The notes: generated by a model not told the origin, from the sequence alone. Numbered from the stretch's first letter, positions 26,692 through 38,244 are shown. The stretch is DNA of 64,000 nucleotides from Vreelandella subglaciescola (GCA_030454225.1 JAKDRW010000001.1:1-64000), one strand, 5' to 3'. Numbers and translations: made by a program.

Positions 26692-26758
26692 AAGCGCTTC
26701 CCTGTTGATCCGGCGTCAATCGATGCGAGGCCAGAAATGCGTGGCAGATCTTACCCGT

Positions 26759-26764
26759 ATTATA
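26759..26764 (-). promoter_or_regulatory. -10 element of the kinase-ynjBC-glycosyltransferase operon
   Basis: On the minus strand a perfect TATAAT lies 68-73 bases before the kinase start. The -35 region 17-18 bases upstream is weak (CAATCC), suggesting activator dependence or a poor promoter. No other -10 of this quality lies between valS and the kinase gene. Confidence 0.55.
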
Positions 26765-26822
26765 GTCCAGGAATAGTGCGCGGATTGACGGCGCCAAGGG
26801 TAAAGTACGCGCGTCTTAACGC

Positions 26823-26849
26823 GAAACGCCCGCGCGGGGCGGGCGTTTC
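26823..26849 (-). terminator. Hairpin terminator after valS
   Basis: GAAACGCCCG (26823-26832) and CGGGCGTTTC (26840-26849) form a perfect 10-pair stem with a 7-base loop, starting 21 bases beyond the valS stop. There is only a short T-run. It separates valS from the next minus-strand operon. Confidence 0.65.
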
Positions 26850-26869
26850 AGCAGGCGTTGCGGCGCGCG

Positions 26870-29755
<2,886 letters not shown>

Positions 29756-29862
29756 GGATTAGCTCACAGCAGAGACGCCGCGCCGAGGCGGGGCATCGAA
29801 TTCATGTCATTGGGCGGTAGCGTAAAAATGCTGCCGAGTATAGCGCGTGATGCGGGGGTGCG

Positions 29863-31048
29863 TCAGGCCTTGTCGACGCCGGCGACCTGGCGCATGGCGA
29901 TGAGCCCCAGCGCCGGCCCCGGCAATAGCCACCACAGCACCGCGAGCTCGTGGTCGCCCCATTGGCTGGTCACCAGCGCAATCGCGGGGATGGTCAGCGC
30001 AAAGCCGATGGCGTTCATGCCGGCAAGCGCGGCGCCCAGCCGCGCCGGCGGCGCGTAGGTGGAGGCCAGCGCGGAAAACTGCGCCGAATCGGCAATCACG
30101 CTGACGCCCCATACCAGCAGCAGCGCGATGAGTAGCAGCGCCGGCGCGCTGCCCAGCAGCGGGTAGAGTAGGCACAGGCCGCCCGACGTCGCCAGCGCCA
30201 CGCGCGCCACCGAAGCGCTGCCGTAGCGCCGGCTGGCCTTGCCGGCGAGCACGCAGCCCGGCGCGCCCACCGCCATCACCGCAAAGCTGAGCCAGGCCAC
30301 GACGTCGAGACGAAACGTCAAGACGCGTTAGCTCGCGCGTCACTAGCAGCGGCACCAGCGCCCAGAACGCGTAAAGCTCCCACGAATGGCCGAAATACCC
30401 CAGCGCAGCGGCGCGAAAATGGCGTTGTTTGAACGCGCGCGCCACGGCCCAGGGCGGACCGGGAGGCGGCGTGTGGGGAAGGTGCGGGCCGACGCCCAGC
30501 AGGTAAATCAGCGCGGCGGCGACCAGTGCTAACAGCGAGGCCAGCACCAGCGGCCATTGCCACGGCAGCGCAAGCGTCAGCCCGCGCAGCAGGTGCGGCG
30601 AAGCGGTGCCCAGCGTGAGCATGCCCACCAGCCAGCCGAGGGCGGCGCCGGCCTGGCGGGGCGTCCAGCTGACTACCAGCTTCATGCCCAGCGGGTAGAT
30701 GCCCGCCAGACACAGCCCGGTAAGAAAACGCAGCAGCGCGCCGGCGGCCAGCTGGTCGGCGGCGAGGATAAACGCGACGTTGACCACCGCACCGGCCATC
30801 GCTGCGCCGGCAAACAGACGGCTGGCGCGGACGCGGTCGGCAAGCCCGGTGGTGGCAATGGTCAGGGTGCCGGTAATAAACCCCGCCTGAACGGCAATGG
30901 TCAGAAGCCCCAAATCGCTTTCGCTCAGCCCCACGGCCTGCTGCAGCGCCTGGCCCACGCCGTTGACGCTGAACCACAGCGAGGTGCCGAACAGCTGGGC
31001 GATAACGATCGTGGCTAACGGGAAACGCGCGAGCGCTGAGCGCAGCAT
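29863..31048 (-). pseudogene. MFS transporter gene broken by a 13-base tandem duplication
   Basis: The 5' part (31048 down to about 30326) encodes an MFS N-terminus, LATIVIAQLFGTSLWFSVNGVG, with six or more membrane segments. The frame then turns into arginine-rich nonsense. The missing C-terminal half continues in another frame to 29863 (LDVVAWLSFAVMAVGAPG, five more segments). At the junction, plus-strand bases 30300-30312 and 30313-30325 are an imperfect tandem repeat (10 of 13 identical). Removing one copy restores one continuous frame. The gene is probably inactive unless a short N-terminal product functions. Sequencing error is less likely because a whole 13-base unit with differences is involved. 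Confidence 0.85.
30300..30325. repeat. Imperfect 13-base tandem duplication at the MFS frameshift
   Basis: CGACGTCGAGACG (30300-30312) is followed by AAACGTCAAGACG (30313-30325). Three differences between the copies suggest an older event. The 13-base length gives a +1 frameshift in the minus-strand gene. Confidence 0.8.
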
Positions 31049-31091
31049 AAATCCACCGTAGCGAAAGCGGTATGGAGGGCGTAGCGCTTAG

Positions 31092-31526
31092 CTAAGCGCC
31101 AAGTTTGTGGGGCACCACGGCGTGGCCGAGCGCCTTGTAGCGCTGCCAGCAGGCGCGCTTGGCCATCAATACGTCCTGGTGCTGGTTGATGATCTCGGCC
31201 ACCCGGGCGTAGCGCTCAAAGCCTGCCGGAATTTCGGGGTGCAGGTTCAACAGCGCAGTTTCGCCTTGGGGCTCGGGCAGCTCGCCGAAACCCAGCGTCA
31301 CGGGGACGTCTGTGGCCATCTCGCTGCCCTCGATGGCGTGGGGCAGGTAGGCATCGGAGCGAAAGTTCCACAGCGCCGCGTCGGCCTGTTCGGCAAGCGC
31401 TTGGTCTGCGCAGTGCAGGTGCAGGCGGTAGCCCTTGCGCCAGATGGTCTCGGCAAGCTTGCAGGCAAAGGCCAGACGCGCGTCGAGGGTGGTGTCTTGC
31501 AGAATATAAAAGTCGATGCGCGCCAT
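31092..31526 (-). CDS. holC: DNA polymerase III chi subunit
   Basis: Clamp-loader accessory subunit that links the holoenzyme to single-strand-binding protein. The protein has 144 residues and begins with the family start MARIDFYILQD. LAETIWRKGYRLHLHCAD, ALWNFRSDAYLPHA and the C-terminal RYKALGH match HolC. The conserved order valS-holC-pepA is kept apart from two inserted genes: the MFS remnant downstream and ilvE upstream. It lies 29 bases after the ilvE stop. Confidence 0.95.
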   Translation of the reverse strand: MARIDFYILQDTTLDARLAFACKLAETIWRKGYRLHLHCADQALAEQADAALWNFRSDAYLPHAIEGSEMATDVPVTLGFGELPEPQGETALLNLHPEIPAGFERYARVAEIINQHQDVLMAKRACWQRYKALGHAVVPHKLGA

Positions 31527-31555
31527 AAAGGTCCCTGCAGCGTTGCTTTGAGCGT

Positions 31556-32656
31556 TTAAACCAGCCGCGTCAGCCAGCCGTGGGTGTCTTCGCTACGGCC
31601 GTACTGCAGGTCTAAAAGCTTGCGGCGCAGACGCTTGGCCACGGCGTTGTCGCTGCCGGCGGACAGGCGGATGCGCTCGTCTTCGGTGACCAGTTCGCTG
31701 ACCGGAGTGATGACCGCCGCCGTGCCGCAGGCAAAAACTTCGGTGATCTCGCCCGATTCGGCCCCTGCGCGCCATTCTTCGAGGCTGATGGGGCGCTCTT
31801 CGGGCGTCAGGCCTTCGTCTTTGGCGAGCGTCAGCACCGAATCCCGGGTGACGCCTTCGAGAATGGTGTCGGTCAGGCGCGGGGTGACCAGCCGGCCGTC
31901 GCTGAAGACGAAAAACAGGTTCATGCCGCCGAGCTCTTCAATCCAGCGGTTTTCCGCCGCGTCGAGAAAGGCCACCTGGCTGCAGCCCTGGGCCTCGGCC
32001 TGCTGCTGCGCGGCGAGCGAGGCGGCGTAGTTGCCGCCGCACTTGGCAAAGCCGGTGCCGCCGGGAGCGGCGCGCTTGAGGTGGCGGGAAAGCCAGATCG
32101 AGACCGGCTCGACGCCACCCTTGAAGTAGGCCGCCGCCGGGGAGGCGATGACGTAGAAATCCACCTCGTGAGACGGGCGAACGCCCAAAAACGCCTCGGT
32201 GGCGATCATGAACGGGCGCAGGTAGAGGCTGCACTCGTCGGCTGCGTCAGCGGGCGTCGGCACCCAGCCGTGATCCTGCGCCAGCAGCGCTTTCAGCGCG
32301 CCAATAAAGTCGTCGTCGGAAAGCTCGGGCAGGGCAAGGCGGCGGGCACTTTTGCGAAAGCGCTCGGCGTTTTTCTCGGGGCGAAATGTCCATACCGAGC
32401 CGTCGGCGTGGCGGTACGCTTTGACGCCTTCGAAAATCTCCTGGCCGTAGTGCAGCACCGCGGCGGCCGGGTCGAGCGTTAGCGGGCCGTAGGGGCGTAC
32501 GCCGTGCGCGTGCCAGCCGGCATCCAGCGTCCAGCGGATATGCACCATGTGGTCGCTGAAGTGGATGCCAAACCCGGGGGCTTTGAGAATATTGGCGCGG
32601 ATGTGGTCGGCCGTCGGCTGGTTGGACGGCAACAGTTGAAACGAATCTGAGGGCAC
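31556..32656 (-). CDS. ilvE: Branched-chain amino acid aminotransferase (long, BCAT group II type)
   Basis: PLP-dependent fold type IV enzyme for the last step of Leu, Ile and Val synthesis or the first of their breakdown. With 366 residues it is longer than E. coli IlvE (309) and matches the eukaryote-like group: LHYGQEIFEGVKAYRHADGSVWTFRPEKNAERF, then the PLP lysine in GGTGFAKCGGNYAASL and EEWRAGAESGEITEVFACGTAAVITPV at the C-terminus. It interrupts the usual pepA-holC adjacency, suggesting insertion in this lineage. Confidence 0.93.
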   Translation of the reverse strand: MPSDSFQLLPSNQPTADHIRANILKAPGFGIHFSDHMVHIRWTLDAGWHAHGVRPYGPLTLDPAAAVLHYGQEIFEGVKAYRHADGSVWTFRPEKNAERFRKSARRLALPELSDDDFIGALKALLAQDHGWVPTPADAADECSLYLRPFMIATEAFLGVRPSHEVDFYVIASPAAAYFKGGVEPVSIWLSRHLKRAAPGGTGFAKCGGNYAASLAAQQQAEAQGCSQVAFLDAAENRWIEELGGMNLFFVFSDGRLVTPRLTDTILEGVTRDSVLTLAKDEGLTPEERPISLEEWRAGAESGEITEVFACGTAAVITPVSELVTEDERIRLSAGSDNAVAKRLRRKLLDLQYGRSEDTHGWLTRLV

Positions 32657-32676
32657 GGGCGTATTCTCCGCTAAAA

Positions 32677-32694
32677 CCGGCGCCGCGGCGCCGG
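32677..32694. other. Perfect GC palindrome upstream of ilvE
   Basis: CCGGCGCCGCGGCGCCGG lies 21-38 bases before the ilvE start, between pepA and ilvE. It could end pepA transcription or fold in the ilvE leader. No T-run is attached. Confidence 0.45.
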
Positions 32695-32780
32695 CGTGAA
32701 AAGACTGACAGAAAAAGGGTGGCTGCTGGAAGATGACAATGCCAGCAACGGGCGCCGCGTAAGACGCCCAGCTGTCTATA

Positions 32781-34301
32781 TTAGCGCTCGCCGTGTTCTA
32801 CGTCAGCATCGTTTTGCCGATCCAGCAGATACTGGGTCAAAAGCCCCACCGGCCGGCCGGTGGCGCCTTTCTGCTTGCCCGAGTGCCAGGCGGTGCCGGC
32901 GATATCGAGGTGCGCCCAGGGAAAGCGGTCGGCAAAGTGCGACAAAAAGCACGCCGCGGTAATGCTGCCCGCGGGCGCGCCGCCGATGTTGGCCAGGTCG
33001 GCAAAGTTGGAATCCAGCTGCTCTTGGTATTCGTCCCACAGCGGCAGGTGCCAGGCGCGGTCCCAGGCGGTTTCGCCGGCATCGAGCACGTCCAGCGCAA
33101 TATCGTCGTCGTTGGACAAAAGCCCGCTGGCGTGGTGGCCAAGGCCGGTGATCACGGCCCCGGTGAGCGTCGCGATATCCACCACGCTTGCCGGCTCAAA
33201 GCGTTCGGCGTAGGTCAGCGCGTCGCACAGTGCCAGGCGGCCTTCGGCGTCGGTGTTGAGCACCTCGACGGTCAGCCCCTTGAGCGTGGTGATGATGTCG
33301 CCGGGCTTGGTAGCGGCGCTGCCGGGCATGTTCTCCGCCGCGGCGACGATAAACACCAGGTTCAGGCGGGGGCGAATGCCGAGTACCGCCTTGGCCGTGC
33401 CGAAGACGCTGGCGGCGCCGCCCATGTCGAACTTCATTTCGTCCATGCCGGGGCCGGGCTTGAGCGAAATGCCGCCCGAGTCAAAGGTGATACCTTTACC
33501 CACCAGCACGTGGGGCGCCTCGTCGGGATTGTCGGCGCCGCGATAGTGCATCACGATCAGCCGGGTGGGCTCGACGCTGCCGCGCCCCACGGACAAAAGC
33601 GAGCCCGCGCCGAGGGCTTCCAGCGCGTCTTCGTCGAGGATTTTGGCGGTTAGCGCGCCGCCGGACTGCGCCGCCAGCGCTTCGGCCTCGGCGGCTAAAT
33701 AGCGCGGGGTACAGACGTTGCCGGGCAGGTTGGCAAGCGTGCGGGTAGCGTTGACGCCCTCGCCGATGGCGCGGCCAATGCGCGCGCCGTCTTCGATGCG
33801 CTTGGCGTCGTCGCTATCGCGCGCGGTCAGCGTGATATGTTTGAGGCTGGGGGGCGGCGCCGGGGTCGACTTGAACTGGTCAAAGCGATAGCCGGCGCGG
33901 GCGATGGCCTCAAGGGTTTTGCGTGCTTTCCAGGCGCTGTCGCGTTCGTCGAGCGGAACGTCGGCGAAAGCCATCACGGCGTCGTCGGCGGGCAGCTTGA
34001 TCAGCGCCTCACAGGCGGCGTCGAGCGCTTTGAGAAACGCGGCTTCGCGGCATTTTTCCCGTTCGCCAAGGCCCACCAGCAGCAAACGCTCGGTGCAAAG
34101 CCCCGGCGCAAAGGGCACCATCAGCACGTTGCCCAACGCGGCGTCAAAGTCGCCGCGCTCCATCAGCTGGCCAATCAAGCGCTCGCTGGCATCATCCAGC
34201 TTTTCGGCGGCGGGCATAAGCCCCGCGTCCTTGAATACGGGTACAACCACGCAGGCGGTTTCGGCTTTGGCGGGGTTGGCCGTCTGAACGGAAAATTGCA
34301 T
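32781..34301 (-). CDS. pepA: Leucyl aminopeptidase (M17)
   Basis: Hexameric two-zinc aminopeptidase that in E. coli also binds DNA. The ATG at 34301 has TGGAGA ahead and gives 506 residues (E. coli 503); the frame extends to 34379 without family likeness. Catalytic blocks are VGKGITFDSGGISLKPGPGM with the zinc-binding residues and NTDAEGRLALCDAL, the M17 signature. It is divergent from lptF, sharing a 108-base promoter region, as in other gammaproteobacteria. Confidence 0.97.
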   Translation of the reverse strand: MQFSVQTANPAKAETACVVVPVFKDAGLMPAAEKLDDASERLIGQLMERGDFDAALGNVLMVPFAPGLCTERLLLVGLGEREKCREAAFLKALDAACEALIKLPADDAVMAFADVPLDERDSAWKARKTLEAIARAGYRFDQFKSTPAPPPSLKHITLTARDSDDAKRIEDGARIGRAIGEGVNATRTLANLPGNVCTPRYLAAEAEALAAQSGGALTAKILDEDALEALGAGSLLSVGRGSVEPTRLIVMHYRGADNPDEAPHVLVGKGITFDSGGISLKPGPGMDEMKFDMGGAASVFGTAKAVLGIRPRLNLVFIVAAAENMPGSAATKPGDIITTLKGLTVEVLNTDAEGRLALCDALTYAERFEPASVVDIATLTGAVITGLGHHASGLLSNDDDIALDVLDAGETAWDRAWHLPLWDEYQEQLDSNFADLANIGGAPAGSITAACFLSHFADRFPWAHLDIAGTAWHSGKQKGATGRPVGLLTQYLLDRQNDADVEHGER

Positions 34302-34409
34302 GGCGTCTCCAAACAAGACAAGCATTGTGAGAATCAGGATAATGCCCGCCAGTGTACCCAAGCCATGGGTGCATTGCATGGCAACCTGCGAGACTGGCCG
34401 GAGACCGCG

Positions 34410-35486
34410 TTGATTTTATTTCGCTACCTAACCCGCGAAGTGCTGCTCACCATGTCGGCGGTGGCCGGCATCCTGCTGCTGGTGATTATGGGTGGGCGCT
34501 TTATCCGTTATTTTTCTAAAGTAGCGGAAGGTGATTTCCCCGTGACGGTCCTCGGCAACCTGATGCTTTTTCACCTGCCGGGGTTTATCGAGCTGGTGCT
34601 GCCGCTGGCATTTTTTCTGGGTATTTTGCTGGCCTATGGTCAGCTTTATATGAACAGCGAAATTACCGTGATGGTCGCCTGCGGCATCAGCCCGCTGAAG
34701 CTTTTGCACATTACACTGCTGCCCTCGATCGTGGTCGCCGTGCTGGTCGGCGTGTGCAGCATCTGGCTGACGCCCTGGGGCAGCATGCTGAATGAAGAGC
34801 TTATCCAGGAGCAGCGCAGCCGGCTGGATGCATCAATACTGACGCCCGGACGATTTCAGTCGTTTGGCCAGGGGCGCACGGCGTATATTGGCGGCTTTTC
34901 GGGTGATGGCAAGCAGATGCAGGACGTCTTTGTCCATGAGCTTGGCGACCGTGACGAAGGCGTACCCAACTACGTCACCCGCGCCGCGTCCGGCTATCAA
35001 GCAATTCGTGACAAGACCGGCAGCCGGTTTCTGGTGCTGGAGAACGGCGACCGCTTCGGGGTGACGCCGGGCGAGCACCGCGCTGAGCACCTGGCGTTTG
35101 AGCGCTATACCATTCGCCTGGGGCTAAGCGAGATGCGTGGTGACGTGGAGTCCGCTGAATACCAGAATACCGCAGTACTCTGGGGAAGCGACGACCCCGC
35201 CGCCAAAGCGCAGTGGCAGTGGCGGGTTGGGATGCCGCTAATGGTGTTTGTGCTGGGGCTGGTGGCGCAGCCGCTGTCGCGGGTGAATCCACGCCAGGGG
35301 CGCTTTGCCAAGCTGCTGCCCGCGGTGTTTTTGTACGTGGCGTATTTAAGCCTGCTGCTGGCCGGGGTGGATGCTATCGGCGCCGGGACGCTGCCCGCCA
35401 CGCTCGGTCTGTGGCCGATCCACGGCGTCTTTCTGGCGCTGGGCATGGTGCTACTATGGCGCTCGCAGCGTAAGGGGATGCGCTAA
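34410..35486 (+). CDS. lptF: LPS export ABC transporter permease LptF
   Basis: One of two permeases of the LptB2FG complex that extracts LPS from the inner membrane. TTG at 34410 is chosen: GGAGA lies 7 bases before it and the product starts MILFRYLTREVL, the usual LptF N-terminus, giving 358 residues. No in-frame ATG fits; the frame is open far upstream only as antisense of pepA. Three hydrophobic helices precede and three follow a periplasmic jellyroll domain (about residues 120-260). It overlaps lptG at TAATG. Confidence 0.95.
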   Translation: MILFRYLTREVLLTMSAVAGILLLVIMGGRFIRYFSKVAEGDFPVTVLGNLMLFHLPGFIELVLPLAFFLGILLAYGQLYMNSEITVMVACGISPLKLLHITLLPSIVVAVLVGVCSIWLTPWGSMLNEELIQEQRSRLDASILTPGRFQSFGQGRTAYIGGFSGDGKQMQDVFVHELGDRDEGVPNYVTRAASGYQAIRDKTGSRFLVLENGDRFGVTPGEHRAEHLAFERYTIRLGLSEMRGDVESAEYQNTAVLWGSDDPAAKAQWQWRVGMPLMVFVLGLVAQPLSRVNPRQGRFAKLLPAVFLYVAYLSLLLAGVDAIGAGTLPATLGLWPIHGVFLALGMVLLWRSQRKGMR

Positions 35487-36550
35487 TGCTGATGGATCGT
35501 TTAGACCGCTATATTGCGCGCAACGTGCTTGCGTCAATCATCGTTGTGCAGGCCGTGCTGCTGGGGCTGGATATGATTTTCGGCTACCTCGACGACCTCG
35601 GCGACGTCAAGGGGGCTTACAACAGCCTGGACGTATTGATGTATCTGGGCATGCGGTTGCCGTGGCGATTTTATCAGTACGCCCCCGTGGCCGTGCTGAT
35701 CGGCGCGCTGATCGGGCTTGGCAGCATGGCTTCAAGCAACGAGCTGACGGTGATGCGCGCGGCGGGGCGCTCGCTTCCCCGCATTGTTTGGGGGGTGATG
35801 AAACCCGTGCTGCTCGTCGTGGTAGCGGTGCTTTTTGTGGCGGAGTTTGTCAGCCCGCGTACCGAGCAGTTCGCTGAAGCCTGGCGCTTTGAGCAGCGCA
35901 TGGGCGAGGGCGCCCTGCTGACCAGCCGCAGCGCTTGGCAGATCGAAGGTGACCGGATGTATCGCTTTGGCGCTATTCGCGCCGATGACGTGGTACTTGA
36001 CCTGTTGCGCTACCGCTTTGACGACCGCCAGCTGGTGGAGGCGACGTCTGCCGAACGCGCCTACTGGGAAGACGGCGAGTGGCGTTTGGCCAACGTCTCG
36101 ACCACGCGCTTTTACCCCGAACATACCGAGACCGAGTACCACTCAAGCGAAGCCTGGAAGACGGCGTTAACGCCCACCCAGCTTGAGCGGTTGCTGCGCG
36201 ATATCGAGACCCAGTCGCCCAGCGAGCTTTATGCCTACGCCCGGTTTCTTGAGACGCAGGGGCGCAATGCCGAAGAGCCGCTGCTGTATTTTTGGCAGAA
36301 GATGCTGCTGCCGCTGACCATGGGCTCGCTGGTGTTGATTGCCGCCTCGTTTGTGTTCGGGCCGCTGCGCACCGTAGCCGCCGGCACGCGGGTGTTTTAC
36401 GGGGTAATCACCGGGCTATTATTCAAGTACACCCAGGATTTACTCGCGCCGGCGTCGACCATTTTCGGCTTTTCGCCGGTGTGGGCGGTGCTGGTGCCCA
36501 CCCTTGTCTGCGCGGCGGCGGGGCTTTTGCTGCTACGCCGCAACGGCTGA
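35486..36550 (+). CDS. lptG: LPS export ABC transporter permease LptG
   Basis: Partner permease of LptF, 354 residues with six membrane helices and a periplasmic domain. The start LDRYIARNVLASII is the family pattern (IDRYIxR). GLGSMASSNELTVMRAAGRS is the coupling-helix region contacting LptB. It begins on the A of the lptF stop codon, so translation is coupled. lptB and the LptC/A genes are not in the window. Confidence 0.96.
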   Translation: MLMDRLDRYIARNVLASIIVVQAVLLGLDMIFGYLDDLGDVKGAYNSLDVLMYLGMRLPWRFYQYAPVAVLIGALIGLGSMASSNELTVMRAAGRSLPRIVWGVMKPVLLVVVAVLFVAEFVSPRTEQFAEAWRFEQRMGEGALLTSRSAWQIEGDRMYRFGAIRADDVVLDLLRYRFDDRQLVEATSAERAYWEDGEWRLANVSTTRFYPEHTETEYHSSEAWKTALTPTQLERLLRDIETQSPSELYAYARFLETQGRNAEEPLLYFWQKMLLPLTMGSLVLIAASFVFGPLRTVAAGTRVFYGVITGLLFKYTQDLLAPASTIFGFSPVWAVLVPTLVCAAAGLLLLRRNG

Positions 36551-36577
36551 GACCCGGCCTTTTTTTCAGAGATACTC

Positions 36578-37063
36578 ATGATTCAACGACGTTTTACCCA
36601 GCTGGATAGCGTAACCCCGGCGGCGTTGCCCCGGCGCCTGGCAGCGATGCTTTATGACGGCTTTTTGGTGCTGGCCATTTGGCTGGTAGTAACGGTGGCG
36701 CACCTGGCGTTCATGCGCTTTGTGCTGGGCCACAGCGCCGAGAGCATCGGTACCGGGAGTCTGGAAGTTGCCACCTTGCGCCTGCTGCTGGTGTGCTCGG
36801 CGGCGGCCTTCTTTGCCTACTGCTGGGGCCGCGCGGGGATGACGCTGGGGATGCAGGCGTGGCGGCTGCGCGTGCAAACCACCGACGGCGGCCCGCTTAG
36901 CCTGTTTCAAAGCCTGGCGCGCTGCCTAACGGCCTGGGTGTCGCTGGCCGCGCTGGGGCTGGGCTACTGGTGGGTGATGTTTGACCCGGAAAAGCGCAGC
37001 TGGCCGGATATCGTCTCGGATACGCGGACCGTGGTACTGCCCAAGGCAGAAAAATCCAAATAG
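36578..37063 (+). CDS. RDD family membrane protein
   Basis: A 161-residue protein with three hydrophobic segments. The RDD pattern begins with PAALPRRLAAMLYDGFLVLAIW: here the usual R-D-D is R..YDG, with the Asp at residue 27. GMTLGMQAWRLRVQTTDGG is the conserved loop, and the last membrane segment contains YWWVMFDPEKRSW. Family function is not settled. It lies 27 bases after lptG and may share its transcript. Confidence 0.85.
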   Translation: MIQRRFTQLDSVTPAALPRRLAAMLYDGFLVLAIWLVVTVAHLAFMRFVLGHSAESIGTGSLEVATLRLLLVCSAAAFFAYCWGRAGMTLGMQAWRLRVQTTDGGPLSLFQSLARCLTAWVSLAALGLGYWWVMFDPEKRSWPDIVSDTRTVVLPKAEKSK

Positions 37064-37107
37064 GTGTCGTTATCACTTGCGAGGAGGTATGGGAATCATT
37101 TACATTA

Positions 37108-37128
37108 ACCTCATGTCCTGAATGAGGT
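37108..37128 (+). promoter_or_regulatory. Hairpin that covers the bfd ribosome site
   Basis: ACCTCAT (37108-37114) and ATGAGGT (37122-37128) form a perfect seven-pair stem with a seven-base loop. The 3' arm contains GAGGT, the only Shine-Dalgarno for bfd, whose ATG is at 37136. Folding would hide it. A weak Fur-like sequence (AATCATT core at 37094-37100) lies just upstream. Confidence 0.6.
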
Positions 37129-37135
37129 GTTGGCC

Positions 37136-37342
37136 ATGTACGTCTGCGTGTGCAAAGGAGTTACCGATCATCAGATTCGCCGGCAAGTTGACGATGGAGC
37201 GCGCAGCTTTCGCGACGTCCAGGCGTTGACCGGGTGTTCTACCCAGTGCGGCAAGTGCGCTTGCCTGGCGAAGTCCGTCACCCGCGAAGCGCTCAGTGAG
37301 GCCCGCGCCGAGGCTAGTATGGGGCTTGCCTATGCCGTCTGA
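37136..37342 (+). CDS. bfd: Bacterioferritin-associated ferredoxin
   Basis: A small [2Fe-2S] protein that passes electrons to bacterioferritin for iron release. It has 68 residues with cysteines at 4, 6, 38 and 41, exactly the ligands of known Bfd proteins. Extra cysteines at 34 and 43 flank the second pair. The ATG at 37136 is preferred over a GTG at 37127 because family members begin MYVCVC. bfr lies 309 bases downstream, consistent with the functional pair. Confidence 0.95.
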   Translation: MYVCVCKGVTDHQIRRQVDDGARSFRDVQALTGCSTQCGKCACLAKSVTREALSEARAEASMGLAYAV

Positions 37343-37389
37343 CGCGAATCTCTCTTGTTTTATTTAGCGTTAGCAACTTTATGATTTGG

Positions 37390-37417
37390 TTGAATTTTTA
37401 ATGGCTTCGCCTATACT
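37390..37417 (+). promoter_or_regulatory. bfr: Sigma-70 promoter for bfr
   Basis: TTGAAT (37390-37395) and TATACT (37412-37417) are separated by 16 bases, downstream of bfd and about 235 bases before bfr. This implies a separate bfr transcript with a long leader. The region to 37651 contains no ORF of note. Confidence 0.65.
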
Positions 37418-37541
37418 CCCAAACACTCGGGGGAGGCCGCTTTTGCGGCCGTACCCGCGGTTGAGCTAGTTTTGCACAGCCCGTTTTGATAGAAAGAACG
37501 GACGTAAGCAAGCAAGGTTAGTCGAGCAAGCTAGTAGAAAG

Positions 37542-37580
37542 CGTTGTTAGAAAACGTTGTTAGAAAACGTGAGTAAAGAA
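37542..37580 (+). repeat. Three 13-base tandem units in the bfr leader
   Basis: CGTTGTTAGAAAA is present twice exactly (37542-37554, 37555-37567) and a third, diverged copy follows (37568-37580). Similar AGTAGAAAG sequence lies just before. A hairpin, GGCATTG (37613-37619) with CAATGCC (37627-37633), comes next and ends 9 bases before the AAAGGTGG ribosome site. Confidence 0.8.
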
Positions 37581-37651
37581 CGCTCGTAGCAAGGTTTGGT
37601 AGAACCGTTTTCGGCATTGTCGTGGGCAATGCCTAACCTAAAGGTGGTGTC

Positions 37652-38137
37652 ATGAAAGGCGATCCGAAAGTTATCGAACACCTGAACATTGCGCTGGGCA
37701 ACGAGCTGGTGGCGATCAATCAATATTTTTTGCACGCCAAAATGTACAAGGACTGGGGCCTCAAGGCGCTGGCCAAGTGGGAATACGACGAATCCATCGA
37801 AGAAATGCAGCACGCTGACAGGCTGATCGAGCGCATTTTGTTCCTGGAGGGCATTCCCAACCTGCAGGATCTGGGCAAGCTTTACATCGGCGAGAACGTC
37901 AAGGAAATGCTCGAGTCGGACCTTAAAATCGAGCACGACGGCCGCGCGGACTACATCGAAGCCGTGACCTACGCCGAAAGCGTCAAGGACTACGTCACGC
38001 GCGATTTGCTGCGCGACCTGCTGGCCGAGGAAGAAGACCACATCGACCACATCGAAACCGAGCTGGGGCTGATCGAAAAGGTAGGCATCCAGAACTACAT
38101 GCAGCGCCAGATGCAAATGGCCGGCGACGAAGGCTAA
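37652..38137 (+). CDS. bfr: Bacterioferritin
   Basis: The 24-subunit heme-containing iron-storage protein; 161 residues. It starts [31 protein letters not shown], which includes the first ferroxidase Glu. [17 protein letters not shown] carries the heme-binding Met and the ferroxidase Glu and His, and [16 protein letters not shown] carries the remaining ferroxidase ligands. The conserved diiron ligands indicate an active ferroxidase centre. The upstream leader is long and repetitive. Confidence 0.97.
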   Translation: MKGDPKVIEHLNIALGNELVAINQYFLHAKMYKDWGLKALAKWEYDESIEEMQHADRLIERILFLEGIPNLQDLGKLYIGENVKEMLESDLKIEHDGRADYIEAVTYAESVKDYVTRDLLRDLLAEEEDHIDHIETELGLIEKVGIQNYMQRQMQMAGDEG

Positions 38138-38180
38138 CGCGCCGCCGCGCAAAGAAGCACAGGAACGACGCTTTTACGCT

Positions 38181-38213
38181 AAAACGGGCAGGCCTTGAGG
38201 GCCTGCCCGTTTT
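38181..38213. terminator. Strong bidirectional intrinsic terminator between bfr and sodC
   Basis: AAAACGGGCAGGCC (38181-38194) and GGCCTGCCCGTTTT (38200-38213) form a 14-pair stem with a 5-base loop. T-runs flank both ends, so it serves bfr on the plus strand and sodC on the minus strand. Confidence 0.92.
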
Positions 38214-38244
38214 GCTTTTCACGCCGTTTTTAGCGTGCTTTTCT

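Noticed and set aside
30319-30321. Treating the C-terminal MFS half (ATG at 30321) as a separate 152-residue gene
   Set aside because: It has no ribosome site, begins in the middle of a transporter fold and joins perfectly to the upstream half when one 13-base repeat copy is removed.
37089-37107. Fur box upstream of bfd
   Set aside because: Only about 11 of 19 consensus bases match, around an AATCATT core. This is too weak to list as a site, though Fur control of bfd is common.
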